Below, piece by piece: positions 1 to 11,061 of a DNA stretch of 64,000 nt. The position numbers and the translations under genes are program-made. This DNA comes from Laccaria trichodermophora. Its lineage: Eukaryota; Basidiomycota; Agaricomycetes; Agaricales; Hydnangiaceae. How positions within the stretch are numbered: the stretch's first letter is position 1; every line of letters begins with the position of its first letter. The stretch covers positions 2,790,001 through 2,854,000 of the forward strand of contig JACTVC010000003.1 in assembly GCA_018417955.1 (NCBI GenBank), in the 5' to 3' direction. The notes beneath the pieces were generated by a model. It saw nothing but the letters and a program-made list of their open reading frames with translations. It did not search any database and was not told the DNA's origin.

Positions 1-1086
1 GTCTCGAGTATATTCTGAAGCTGAGTCTTGGCGTAAAAATCTTTTAAATCCATATTCAGACGCGCCTTCCTTAAACTCATCATACATTAAGCATTCACCT
101 CTACCTCTCATCAATTGAAAAACGCGTCGGAAACTTTCCAAGGAAATCAACGGTCTTTCGTTTCACATGCAAACTCAGACGGACAAATCGCAGCCTAGGC
201 TGTACTAAATTACCAAAAAGCCCTGTGTACACCCACAAGGCTCTATACCCCAGGTTGTGCAATGATGCATTTTGTCCATAAGCAATCTTTTGTGCATCCT
301 GTTTTTATAAATGTTGACCTTCGGAATTTCGAAAAAAATTTGGTTTTTGTCAGCAAATTAGCCCCTGAAATAGGTTTTCGTTCCTCAGAAAAGAATCACG
401 GTTCTTTGGATTGTTTTTAGATCAAAATGTGATTCTTGTTTTGATTGTTCGTGGTTCTGCCATCAAATACTGTCGTTTGGATGTAATATTGTATTTCCTC
501 CATCAATATCAGTCCGCTGTCCATCAATGACAGGCGGAAGACATCTTTCCTTCCGTCAACACATCCGCCGTATGATTTCCGTCCTTCCGCGCTCATATAT
601 TTGTCACCGTCGTATGTTTGTCGTTATTTTATTTTATTTCTACTTCATTTGGGGTGCGCTAGCGCACCCCACCAGGATGTATGTCTTCCTCATGGATGCC
701 TGTTGGTAACATACTCATTATACTTATTGCATAAATGGAAATTATGCCACACGACGCGGAATGGCGTTGCAAAGCGACGCTTGTTCGACTTCAACCAAAC
801 GTCACGTGATTCGCAAACCTCAACCGCTCTCCTTTCCCAACAGCCCTCAGAGTTCAAAATCATTGCACAATGTTAGTTTACACCATACTATTGATGTTTT
901 AACCTTTTTGTGTCACCCACCACGAGGATATAATTTTTACAAGTTCTTTTAAGCTTTTTGTTCTAAGTTGAGAGTGTTGACCTTAACGGAGCTCCTGCAT
1001 ATGCAGCAAGAAAATTTTATACAGCAAGATATACGACAAGATATCACTACGAAAGAATATGGGCTAGCGGGCTCAAGCCCCGTACG
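1..1086. other. Intergenic, left edge
   Basis: No convincing gene. Short open frames near 527-952 lack family resemblance, codon bias or splice structure. The only structured element seen is a perfect 22-bp palindrome at 650-671 (listed separately). Confidence 0.5.
650..671. repeat. Perfect 22-bp palindrome
   Basis: Two 11-base arms meet without a spacer (TGGGGTGCGCT and its reverse complement). It lies about 420 bp beyond the stop codon of the leftward gene of the KDZ block. It could form a hairpin or cruciform, serve as a dimeric binding site, or be a subterminal element of a transposon. No matching copy was noticed at the other side of the block. Confidence 0.85.
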
Positions 1087-3651
1087 CTAAAGCTTGCGCT
1101 TACGCCTCTTGGAAGGGGAAGCGGCCGGCACTTGAGGAACGAGACTCGAGCGCCCACGCTTTTTGAGAGTCGAAGCAGCCGGTTTTTGAGAGAAAATGCT
1201 AGAGAACAGTGTCAAATAGAGTCAGGGAGATTCAGTAAGGTCCAATCGTACCTCGATGAGCCCGAATCCGACGAGCCTAAAAGCTGGGACATGACCCAGC
1301 TAACATCTTCCACAGCAGCGATCCATCCGGCATGGGATGAACAGTCATCTCCGAGGGTAGTGGCCCACCAAAACAAAGTCGCGAGAACGGTGTACCAGCC
1401 GTTCTGCCCATGCTTACGAAGACAGGCCCATGCATCCTCCCCATCCAAAGGGCCGCGATGCGTCGTAGGCAAGACCCCTTCCACCTCCGTTGCTCCACGC
1501 GCAATCGGTTGCAAACCCTTCCACCATGCCCACCACGCCTGCTCGAACGCTGGCAGCTTCTGGAGGGTAATTTTTGGGGTGGCTTTACGGCCACGAGCAA
1601 TCCACCACGCTACCTCGTCCGGTCTCTTGTCACTTTTGAAGCCAGTCCCCGCTCCTCCAATGCCAAAGCCGGTCCGTTTTTCGAGCTCAACGTACTTCAA
1701 AATTATCGATGCGAAGGCCGATCCGAGATCACCAGACGTCAACTGTGCGTAAGCCTTCCCGAACCACGCTGGCCACTTCACATCCACGGGAGGGAGGGTC
1801 ACAGAAAGAGGGGGTTGCCGACCTTCAATCGTAAGCGGCGGTAGGACGGTAGAGAGGGGAGCGGCCACAGCAATTGAAGTTGATTCCTGAACGACGGGCG
1901 CGTGGGGAATATCACCATCTACCGCATCCGGCTCAGGAAGCTGGATGGATGGCGGATGACCTGTATTGACAGGTGCTTCCACGGTTTTCTCATTATCTCC
2001 GGTGAAGCGTAAGGGATCCATCGTTGTCCCTTTCGTACTTTTCCTGGATCTGATGCTCGGTAGATGCTCGTCCTCGTCGCTGGTGAGTTCTTCTCCACTG
2101 CTGCTCTCCGCATCATCCTCGTCGTCGTCGTCGTCCTCATCCTCATCCTCGGCATTCGACTCCTCATCGCGATGCTTCTTTTGCTTCTTCTGCTTCTTCC
2201 GAGGTTTGACCGACCCCTTCTTTGTTCTCTTACGTTTTTTCTTATCTCCGATGGCGGCTAGGGCTGAAACCGAACCCGAGGGAGTGGTTCGAGCGCCCTC
2301 CCTGTCGATGTTGGAGGTGGAGGCAGTGGGGTTGGTAGAGAGTGCGGCGATCTCGCTGTCGGAGAGAGCGCGCACTCGTTGTTCCTCAGGAGCTATAGAT
2401 TTTCTTCTTTGATAAAGGGTTCAATTTCAAAGAAAATACGAACGTACTGTAGCATGTCTTGAGGAACTCGAGAAATTGGTCCTTAACAATTTTGTAACCT
2501 TCTTTATCAGCTGTTCCCCAAGGTTTTGGGACAGGTGCCTTGTTCAGCCCCTGATGGAGGCTGAAAACATAGTTAGAAAGTCGCGTCAATAGCAGAGATA
2601 ACGAACAACCAAGTACCTCATAATGTTGAGTACCCCCTTTTTCATCGGCTCAGGTCCCCCCAATAAAACCGTGACGTGCATCCCCAGAGCTTGTCCGAGT
2701 CCATGTACTACCAGGCCCAAGACGTTCGGAAGCTTGTTGAGAGCTCTGATGGAAAAAAGTCAACGCCACGACAAACATATGAAACAAAGGAACGTACAGC
2801 TGAGCCTCTTTTGGAGGCAACAACTCAGGTAAGTTGTCCCTGAGGTTCTGATAGGCGTCCTTCGCCTCCTGATGATCTTTCTTTGCCTTGTCGTTCCACA
2901 ACTCTTGTTCCTCCTCGCTCAACTTCTCAAACTCGAGTTTCTTGAACTTATTGCACTCGGACGCGCGTTGAGCTTCTGGCTTCCCCCCCGCTTGGAACGA
3001 TTCGTCGAATGCGGCCTTCATGGATGGGAAGTTCGCTTTCCCCCACACCGCCCATCCAGTAGTCAGCTTGGAGGGGCCTGAGTCTGTACCGAGCAGCCTA
3101 TCGAGAAGAATGGCTGCTGGATTGGCGGCAGCTGACTTGGGACGTTTTTTAGAGGCTCGTTTTGTGCGGCGATCGAACCAGTTAGTAAGCGACTGCAGAT
3201 GAGATGTATTGAGCGATGAGATCGAATAATATGCTGACCCACTTACAGTGCGCATTCGTTCGATGACTTTGCCTTTTGTAGCGCTGTCCTCATCAGATAG
3301 GCGCTCGAAACCACCTTCACTGAGAGGCACGCGTGGTTGGACGACGTCCGGATCCTCCTTGACAGTAAGAGTCCAGTGGAATTTCGCAAACCACGCATTC
3401 ACGATTTTGTCGATTAGATCCGAGCACGCCTCACGGTTAGGGTGAGTGAGCGCAGCATTGAATTCGTCAATGTAACCGTTTAGGAACTCGAGGCGAGCAC
3501 CTTTCGCCCAGTTGCGTGTCAAGGGCTTAAGTAGTGGCTGTGCATCGACCCTGCAATGTTGATGGGCTCACGCTCAGCATTCAGCATGTAACATCATCAA
3601 CTCGACTTACAAGGTTTTAGGCTCCTCGACGCTGGAGCCGACGGCAGCCAT
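1087..3651 (-). CDS. KDZ-block protein with HMG-like region, acidic/basic linker and Trp-rich C-terminus
   Basis: Function not recognised. Seven exons joined by GT-AG introns (exons 3611-3651, 3247-3550, 2798-3192, 2617-2745, 2448-2560, 1252-2392, 1087-1198) give 744 codons with no stop. One intron (3193-3246) is 54 bp and itself open, so frame alone does not reveal it. The middle third has an HMG-box-like helix signature (LSEEEQELWNDKAKKDH). It is followed by a conserved-looking GLVVHGLGQALGMHV segment, then a Lys-rich run and a long Asp/Glu run (nuclear-type linker). The last 200 residues are Trp-rich (AWWAWWKGL). The C-terminus is basic (KRRKRKL), likely a nuclear signal. It reads divergently from the RNase H1 N-terminal gene 368 bp away. 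I infer a nuclear DNA-associated role linked to the KDZ transposon. The gene is real with high confidence; the function is unknown. Confidence 0.8.
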
Positions 3652-4018
3652 ATCAAAGTTTTAAGGTGGGGAATCGCACAATGGATGGTATCGCCAACCG
3701 TACGTACTTATCAGTTGTTTGGCCAACCGTCAAAAAGCTCATTTACGTTTTTTCCTGCTCTGGAAGGCACTGGAACCAACAGCGGCCATGGCAAGGTCTT
3801 AGGGTGGGCAATTGCACTACCGAAGGTATCCAAAGCACGTCTTTTGTTGATTATTTGGCTAAACGTCGCTCATTTTACGTTTTATCCGCTGTGGGAAGGA
3901 ATCTGAGAAGACAGTTTTCACCCCAGGTATAAAGGCGTCGCCCTTTTTTACCCCCCACCATCTTCAACTACACTACCAGTCAAATTTTCAACGACATCAC
4001 CGTCTACGCTACTCTACG
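3652..4018. promoter_or_regulatory. Shared divergent intergenic region
   Basis: This 367-bp gap separates the start codons of two divergent genes, so it must hold both promoters. A short run near 3664-3760 partly recurs near 3790-3905 (wording such as TTTGGCCAAC/TTTGGCTAAC, and TTTACGTTTT in both), suggesting an internal duplication. No TATA box stands out. Confidence 0.4.
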
Positions 4019-4939
4019 ATGGCGCAACTTTCTGCGAATGGTGAATCAGACCGTCCTGATTCCCCCTTATCAGTCGAAGGTAAAGGGCTTGCTTCCCCCA
4101 CTTCCATTTTCCATTACTCACCCTACTCTAGCCATCGAAGAAAGCTTCAGAAGCCTCAGACTCACGCCTAACCTCACGTCGGCAATCATCCAAGCCCTCC
4201 TCAACATCTCAATCGCGGATGCCACAGCTTCCTCCCTCGACAATGCGACCCCAATTGCCACCACTCAGACGTGCGGCGCGGAAAACCGTGACACCTTTTC
4301 TGTGCCAGAAACGTACAGAGAGGAGGCGGTGACTACTGCTCCAGCAACCTTTCGTGTTTTGTCTCCTGCTGTGGCCGCTGCTCCCATTGTGATCAGACAC
4401 GCCGTTTCCACTCCTGCTGCACGCGATGTTCTCGCTCCCACTGCCAATCCCGCTGCAACCCAATCCATCGTTTCATCTGCCATTGTAACCGCCACAACCG
4501 CACAGATTGCGATGCCGACTGCAGATGCACCTGTTGCGGTTCCCGGCGCAGGAGCCGCTGTTGTTACTCCGGCTACAGCTGCTCCCATTATTGCACCCCA
4601 AGCCACGCTGACTGGAGCTGCGTCTGTTGTTGCAACGACGCCCACTGTGGCTGCACCAACCTCAACGACGGCTCCTGCGGTCAATTACCATTTGCCCGCC
4701 GCCGGAGCTGCAGGACCCTATTACTGCGTTACTCGCGGGAGGGACATTGGTGTTTACGCAGGGTGGTAAGTTTTAATCTTCACGTCGCGCGGATATTTGA
4801 CTCACATCTCGATAGGGAGCATGTTTCTCCCCTCGTCATTGGGGTCTCGCGTGCAGTCTTTGGCCGCGTCGACAGTATTCAGGAAGGGCAGAATCGCATG
4901 CATGCAGCAGAGAGCGCTGGGCTCACGGCGAGACTCTGA
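4019..4939 (+). CDS. Ala/Thr-rich protein with C-terminal RNase H1 N-terminal (Caulimovirus VI-like) domain
   Basis: Three exons (4019-4079, 4132-4765, 4816-4939) join in frame to 272 aa. Residues about 20-65 look helical, residues about 95-215 are a low-complexity Ala/Thr/Pro linker, and the last 55 residues match the small RNase H1 N-terminal/viroplasmin fold. That match includes YYCVTRGRDIGVYAGW, then a WexVxPLVxGVSxAVFxRVxSxxEG pattern split by the second intron. In RNase H1 this domain binds dsRNA and RNA:DNA hybrids. No catalytic RNase H domain follows, so this would be a binder rather than a nuclease. It sits between the divergent HMG-like gene and three further genes leading to the KDZ transposase. 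The start is the first ATG, four codons before the 5' consensus MxxLSxNGES region. The domain call is strong; the link to transposition is inference. Confidence 0.8.
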
Positions 4940-5601
4940 TCTAGTAGCGCGATGTCAATATATCTTTCCATATTTTGTAGCCCCGTCTTGTAGCCTACCT
5001 TACCACACGAAGTCCTGTCGTCTCCTTTTCATGTAGTGGTAATGGTCTCCGGAAAAAAAAAAATATGTGCAGTTCACCCCCCCACCTTGCGAGCCCGTAA
5101 CCATATTGACTTAACGAACGATTCCATGGACGTGAAATGCCAGGTGTTCCCGAAATAGAAATCCTCCATAAGAAAGAAACAAAAGTTCAATGAGCTCCAG
5201 CGCACTCAATTCTTAATCCTGCCATTAGAAATTTTGAATATGGGCCCTCGAGATACTCAATAATGTAATGGCCAAAAGATTTGGGTGGTACATGTAGTCT
5301 AGTATAAAAGTCAGAAGAATGCTTGGTAGAAACTGCTAGATCGCAATTTACAAGTAGTGAATTATGATGACCTTCTATTGCTTTCAAGCGGCCTGAAACC
5401 TCTCCAAAGTCTTTCCTCCAAAAAATTACATATTTCGAGAGTGGTTTACCAAGGCTTTCTACCTATGGCATCCATTTATTTTATTTCAACGAAATGCTTT
5501 CACAAAGCGCAATAGATCGTACGAAGATGTAGTGTATACACTTGTTTATCTGGCAACATTTCACTTGCATTTCACGCGTCCAAGCTCATATCTGCGCCGG
5601 C
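4940..5601. other. Intergenic
   Basis: About 660 bp between two rightward genes. It is AT-rich with an A-tract near 5054-5065. No open frame with family resemblance was found on either strand. It presumably holds the terminator of the upstream gene and the promoter of the next. Confidence 0.5.
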
Positions 5602-6293
5602 ATGGGTCGTCTTCGTCTGCACAGTACTCCGGAGGAGAAGGTTTCTGCGAGGCGCGAGAGCTGCAAAATATATTATGAAAAGTGAGTCTATCTCATTCTA
5701 TGGAAGTGCGGCGCTCACACATACCTCAGAAACAGGAAGAAAATCCGCCGTCGGTCGCGTTATCAATACCAAAAGAAAGTCAAGGAGGATCGGAAGCAGA
5801 AATCTTCCAAACTACAGAAAGACAACGCATCAGAACTAGCACCGCCAGAGGAACTCAGGTAAGTTCCCCACTTGTCCCAACGAAACAACCCTGACTCGGC
5901 CTCAATACTAGTGAAGATCCCTTGACATTCGTTTCTCAGTCTAAAATTCATTTCGACCACATGACCAATGGCTCACTGTACGACTACGTCGACCTTATTG
6001 TTATGGCTTGCATCGAACGTCCGGATCTTGCCCTCGGGATTTTAGAGGAGCAAGGCAAGGTCTGGATGGAATTCATCCTAGGCCTTCACCAAGCGCTCGA
6101 CAGCATTCTTCAAGAATATGGATGCGGAGAAGAGTGGAAAGGGGCGGACCTAGTGGTGAAAGATTTCCGGCACGTTCTCGCGCTCATCGAGGATGTCCAC
6201 GCCCATGCGCTCACTGCCCTGGATGAGATGGCTGACTGGCGTGAAAGCGGCATCTATGGGTACCAGATCTGCCAGGAAGTCAAGGACGCGTAA
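5602..6293 (+). CDS. Small protein with bZIP-like basic N-terminus, KDZ block
   Basis: Three exons (5602-5681, 5730-5858, 5912-6293) give 196 aa. The first 60 residues are a strongly basic helix (TPEEKVSARRESCKIYYEK, then NRKKIRRRSRYQYQKKV) that resembles the basic region of bZIP-type DNA binders, without a clear leucine zipper. The remainder is a soluble, mostly helical domain ending in a region rich in His, Ala and Leu (DVHAHALTALDEMADW). I know such short basic proteins from mushroom genomes only as hypothetical proteins. It is followed 178 bp later by another rightward gene, also of two-intron structure. A DNA-binding role is inferred from composition. Confidence 0.72.
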
Positions 6294-6471
6294 TTACAAC
6301 TCTATCTCAATTATTTACTGAGCCCATCTACATTCTCGCTTGTATCACGCTTGACTGTGCAGCAATCCACAAATTTTGGTATGTATCAACTGTATAGTTG
6401 AAATCCGATAAAGTTTAGTTGTAGGTAATTATATTGCCACGCGCTGTAGCCTCAACCTTCCAATTTCTACC

Positions 6472-7193
6472 ATGCCCAAGCGTTCAATCCGACCCAAGGT
6501 CACTGTTATCGTCGCTCCCGACATCTCGTTTAAGGTCCCAAGCCGGAAGCTAAAGGACCCTGAACCTGAGGTATGTATGTTTAAAATAGATTGTGTTGAC
6601 CCTGATATAACGATCGATCACAGATCTCAATTTTCCGTGACCTTGGCATTTACCTCTCTCGCCGAAATAAGCGAGCGGTTCAAGTGAAGCTCTTGAAACT
6701 GCTGCTTCCCAGTTTCTTCGCAGCGTACGAACAGGGGCAAACCCAGGCCTTTTTTGAGCGCGCATACCAAGTCTGGTTCCTGCGTTTTCCCGACCCCGAG
6801 CATCAGATTACGGTGGAGGAGAGCTATGGCGAAGATCCTGAGTACACGGAATTCATTCGCAAGCAACGTGAAAAGGTATGTCTTCAATCTTGATTGTTCT
6901 CTGCCGGACGCGCCGCTTACCTACCAATTATTCAGTGGCTAAGGGGCCAGATTCGCTGGTTGGCCTTCCGTTTCCCATCCATGGTTGATAACCCTGTGCC
7001 AGCAAACCCAACTTGGATGGTTCTGATGAATGTCGCAATTAAGGAGATCATGAGTACCTTGGAGGTGCCTCATGATCGCACGGACTGTGAAGAGGCACTG
7101 AAGGCAATTGAAAAGGTAGTCCAGGACTCGCTTGCGAGCGCGCGTGCTGCCGGAAACCCTGAGGTCGAAATATTCCGTGCTCCTGCAAAATAG
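6472..7193 (+). CDS. Unknown 202-aa protein, KDZ block
   Basis: Exons 6472-6570, 6624-6875 and 6936-7193 have lengths divisible by three, so both introns are phase 0. The protein begins with a short basic arm, then ISIFRDLGIYLSRRNKR, an LLPSFFAAYEQG segment and aromatic pairs (FFERAYQVWFLRFPDP). It ends with an Ala-rich helix. No catalytic motif was recognised. It ends 130 bp before the KDZ transposase start, the tightest spacing in the block. Two in-frame introns and a compact layout argue for a real gene; function is open. Confidence 0.7.
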
Positions 7194-7322
7194 TTGTAGT
7201 CGCGTTCTATAATACATACATACTTTTTGTGCAAAACATGCATACTTTTCGTGCATTTGGCCGTTGTGGTCACGCGACAGAACGAGATACAGAGTCCGAA
7301 TCAACGTGCCTTTTATTTTCCC

Positions 7323-10300
7323 ATGAGATCCAAACGCAAAACAAAGACTTATGTTGTGCTACACAACGAATCTGACGACGAGACACTCGCCATTCCACAC
7401 GCCCGTTCTTTCCACATAACCGGTGATGGTCTTCGCATTCAGCCAACCCCCGCCTCTCCACAAAAAGGGACTTCAAGTCGTTATTCCCCTCCTCCGAGTC
7501 CCGTGTATGACTGGAATCCAAGCGCGTTGTACGAAGAGGGCGTGAATGATCTCTTAGCTCTGGATCGACCATCTGAGGAAGAGGGGCTTGCAGCCGTTTC
7601 AAATGTCGCTGGAAAGGTTGCTGCAAAACGGTATCCAACTTCGGTACGTCTTTTATTCTCTGAGTTACGTCAACTTACACTAGATTTGAAGGATGCGCCA
7701 CTCCTAGACTGGGCTGGTCGGGGGAAGGGGGATCCTGGATATAGGGATGAGTTCCTTGCAGAGATGTTGCGTTTGGAGGGTCGTGGCGATGGTCGGTTGC
7801 GGGGGTGCATGTCTTGCTCCTCCGCTGACGGGGCCTATCGTTGTGAAGATTGCATAGGGGGAATCATTGAATGTTGCAGCTGTTGCCTTAAGCGACACCG
7901 TCACCTGCCACTTCATATTATCCAGGTACGAGCTGCGCTTTTGTTGGTTGATCTAGCGCTGAATCACTGCAGCAATGGCATCAGCATTTCTTTCAGAAGA
8001 CAACGCTCAAGGACATGGGACTACGTGTGCAACTCGGGCACATGGGTTCCCCTTGCCTAGTTCCGAGGCCCGGCCACACGGATTTCATAGTCCTTCACAC
8101 AAATGGCCTACATTATGTCGCGGTCGATTTTTGTGGCTGTGACCACCGCATAACGAGTCGACAACAACTACTTAGAATAGAGTGGTACCCGGCAACTGTT
8201 CACTATCCACAGACTTGCGCCACATTCCGTCTACTTGAGCTCTTTCACATGATTACTCTTACTGGGAAGCTGTCGGCTCACGAATTTTACAAGGCGCTCG
8301 AGCATCTCACAGACAATACCGACCTGAATGTTCCCAAGGTAAGTCAAACTTTTCAGTGTCTGGCGGAAGGTGACGTGTCTTTTTCAGACACGGTATAAGT
8401 CACTCATGCGAATGATACGTGAGTTCCGCCATCTCAAATTGATGAAGCGCAACGGTCGGGGAAACATCAAGAACGGCCTCATTAGTACCGGCCCCTCGGA
8501 TTTGACTGTACCTTGTCCCGCTTGTCCGATCCCCGGTATCAATTTGCAAGATGAATGGGAACAAGTTCCCAAAGAAATGAGGTACGAAATTCGGTCACCT
8601 TTGTTTTATCTACATTTAACAATCCTGCAGGTTTCTTTATACGTTGATCCTAGCATTGGATGCGAACTTTCGGTTGAAGAACCTGATGCGGTCGTCGATC
8701 AAGAAGGACCCCGGATTACATACTGGCATGGCCTACTTCACCGACGACGAGCCGTACCGCAAACATATTTTGAAGTACGCGACACAAAAGGATGTAAGTT
8801 GATCTTAATTCTCCCACGCACTTTTCTGATGATACCCCTCATCTTTTAGATCAGCTCTTGCAGCGGATTCAAAACATTGGCCCATGCTGAAACCAAATTT
8901 TCAGCGGGGCTGCGGTCAACGGGGGTCGGCATGGCTTTGTGCGCCCGTCACGAAATTGTAAGAAGTGGTGGAGTAGGCGATCTCCAGAAGGGAGAAAGGT
9001 TCGTCTCCTTTGAATGTAACAATACGAAGCTAACGGAGCGCGATCAGATATTGCAATATGGATTACATTTTGTTGTCCGCGCTCGCTCCCGTACTGGTCC
9101 TCGGAGTTTTTATATCGTACGATATCGCCTGCCAGTTCAAAGTCAACTTCTTCGACCGCATGGAAGCTCTCCCCGACCACCTGAAGTTACCCGATGGCGT
9201 TTCCACCGATTGGGGCATTCCCAAATGCCACTGCCCCATGCACAAACTACCTTGTCAAGCCCCCCATTCCCTTAACTTCAAGTCGGGTGTGGGACGAACT
9301 GACGGCGAGGGGATTGAGCGGAGTTGGGCCGAGATGAACCGAGTGGCCAATAGCACCAAAGAGATGGGCCCGGGATCTCGCCATGATACGCTTGACGATC
9401 ATTTCGGTCACCACAATTGGAGGAAGTACATCTCGCTCGGTAAGTTTTGCCTATTCATCATTGGGTTGGTTGTTAACATTCTTTTACGAACAGGTACAAC
9501 GTTACATTCCCGACTACTACTGGCTGTCAAGGAACAGAAGCGGCAAGAACAGATCTTCAATGAATTCACGGACTCTCTTCGTGAGGGTGGTAAGGTTGAT
9601 ATTGAGCAGTGGACGGCGATGATCGTCGCTTGGGAGAAAGACCCGAGAAAGACGAACCCCTACGTTTCTCTCGTCACTCGTAAGTTCTCATCTGAATTAG
9701 ATAAATATATTTTAACGTGCCTTGCTCTAGATGCATCGCAAAACGACGTCAAGAACCAACTTTTGGAAGAGGAAAAGAAAGACCTTGCGGCAGGTGTACC
9801 GCATATCCATTCAACGGGACCAACAGCGTTCATCTCGATGGGTTTAATGATAGAGGAAACTCAGTAAGACTGTTCTCATTCACACATTCAATCACAACTA
9901 ATTTTTTTATCATCCAGACGGCGCATTGCATGGGATGCGAGGAGACCCGAAGAATTGACAATACATCAAGATAACGAACTACAACAACGGCGGCTGGTGC
10001 TGATGCGCCAAGTAAAACAATTTCGAAGCATGCAAGATGTCTACACCCCTGCAGCCGCCGTCATGCTCGCTCAAACGGAGGAAGCTCAGCAACATCTTCC
10101 TGAGGCGAAACGCGTCCAACCTGAGGTCGAGCACCAGGAGTTGTGGCTGCCCTCTGCGCTTCCAGCCAATCATCGCATGCACAGCTGCCGGGTAGGTTTG
10201 ATCGATATTGAAACAAGACTTCGGCAAGCACAGTGCCTGGACGCACTCGAGAAGATTCGGACTCTACAACGAGGTCGGCTGTCTTTCATTGGCTTTCGCA

Positions 10301-11061
10301 ACAGAAACGTACGAGGCCAGAACCCGACGACACGAGCAGCAGACACAATCAACCGGATCGAGGACAAGTGCAAGGCACTGGCTGTCAAGTACCGCGCGAC
10401 ACGTCGGGCACTATTCGACCTTATGGGTCCAGGCGATTGGGAGAGGGAGCTTAAGGAGCTCAACGATGGAGACCTAACGACGCCTGATGGCACCGAAATC
10501 AGCATAGAGGATCCTAACGAGGAGATCGGACCGGATGGGCGCCTTTTGTCGAAGAAACGGCGAATCGCTCTTGAAAGGGGACTCGGGGAGGGTAGGCGCG
10601 TGGTTTCGTGGATTTGGACAATGAAAGGGTCAGCGGGCAATGGAGAAGACAACGAATTGAATGAGGGTAAGTCAATGTCGGTTCAGTATATCCAGGCGCT
10701 AAGTCTTTTTTCTATAGCTTTACGTGTTGAGTGGGCCAAGGCACGAGCAAGAAGCCTACGGTGGTCGGAGGAGGTGATGTTGTTGAAAGAAGAGATGAGG
10801 AGGGTGAGGAAAACGCTTGAATGGAAGGCTTCGTGGTGGGACGACCGCCAAGAAGGCTGGTTGGGTTTAGACGCAGCAGCAAGCGAGGGGGTCAAAGCAT
10901 ATGCGGCGCGACAGGCGAGAATCCAGCGCGATCTTCACGCGAGATTCACTCGTCTGTGGGACCAGCCTCTCGTGCCTTTTGTGCGTGAGGAGGACAGCGG
11001 TGAGGGAAGCACGATGGTCCTCGATCCCGTCGTCGAGGCTTTCTTCGAGGACGAAGAGTGA
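7323..11061 (+). CDS. KDZ (Kyakuja-Dileera-Zisupton) superfamily transposase with CxC2 cysteine cluster
   Basis: Eleven exons (7323-7643, 7692-7925, 7973-8338, 8388-8581, 8631-8793, 8850-8998, 9048-9439, 9494-9679, 9731-9863, 9918-10666, 10718-11061) sum to 1076 codons with no internal stop. After a disordered N-terminus comes DAPLLDWAGRG and a cysteine cluster (CMSCSSADGAYRCEDC, then CCSCCLKRHRHLPLH), the CxC2-type zinc module found with fungal KDZ transposases. The RNase H-fold core holds ISYDIACQFK (first acidic residue), a CHCPMHKLPC zinc-like insert and GRTDGEGIERSWAEMN (late acidic residues). The C-terminal 350 residues are helical and charged. KDZ elements are DNA transposons described as expanded in basidiomycetes and associated with TET/JBP genes. 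No TET/JBP gene is seen here. The open frame suggests an intact, possibly active enzyme. Confidence 0.92.

Noticed and set aside
1966..2412. Rightward Ser/Leu-rich open frame
   Set aside because: It is the antisense of the Lys- and Asp/Glu-rich linker of the leftward 744-aa gene; the open frame is a composition artefact.
4265..4684. Leftward Ala/Val-rich 139-residue frame
   Set aside because: Antisense of the Ala/Thr linker of the RNase H1 N-terminal protein.
7323..11061. TET/JBP dioxygenase associated with the KDZ element
   Set aside because: Known to co-occur with KDZ in mushrooms, but no HxD...H iron-binding motif or dioxygenase frame was seen in this window.
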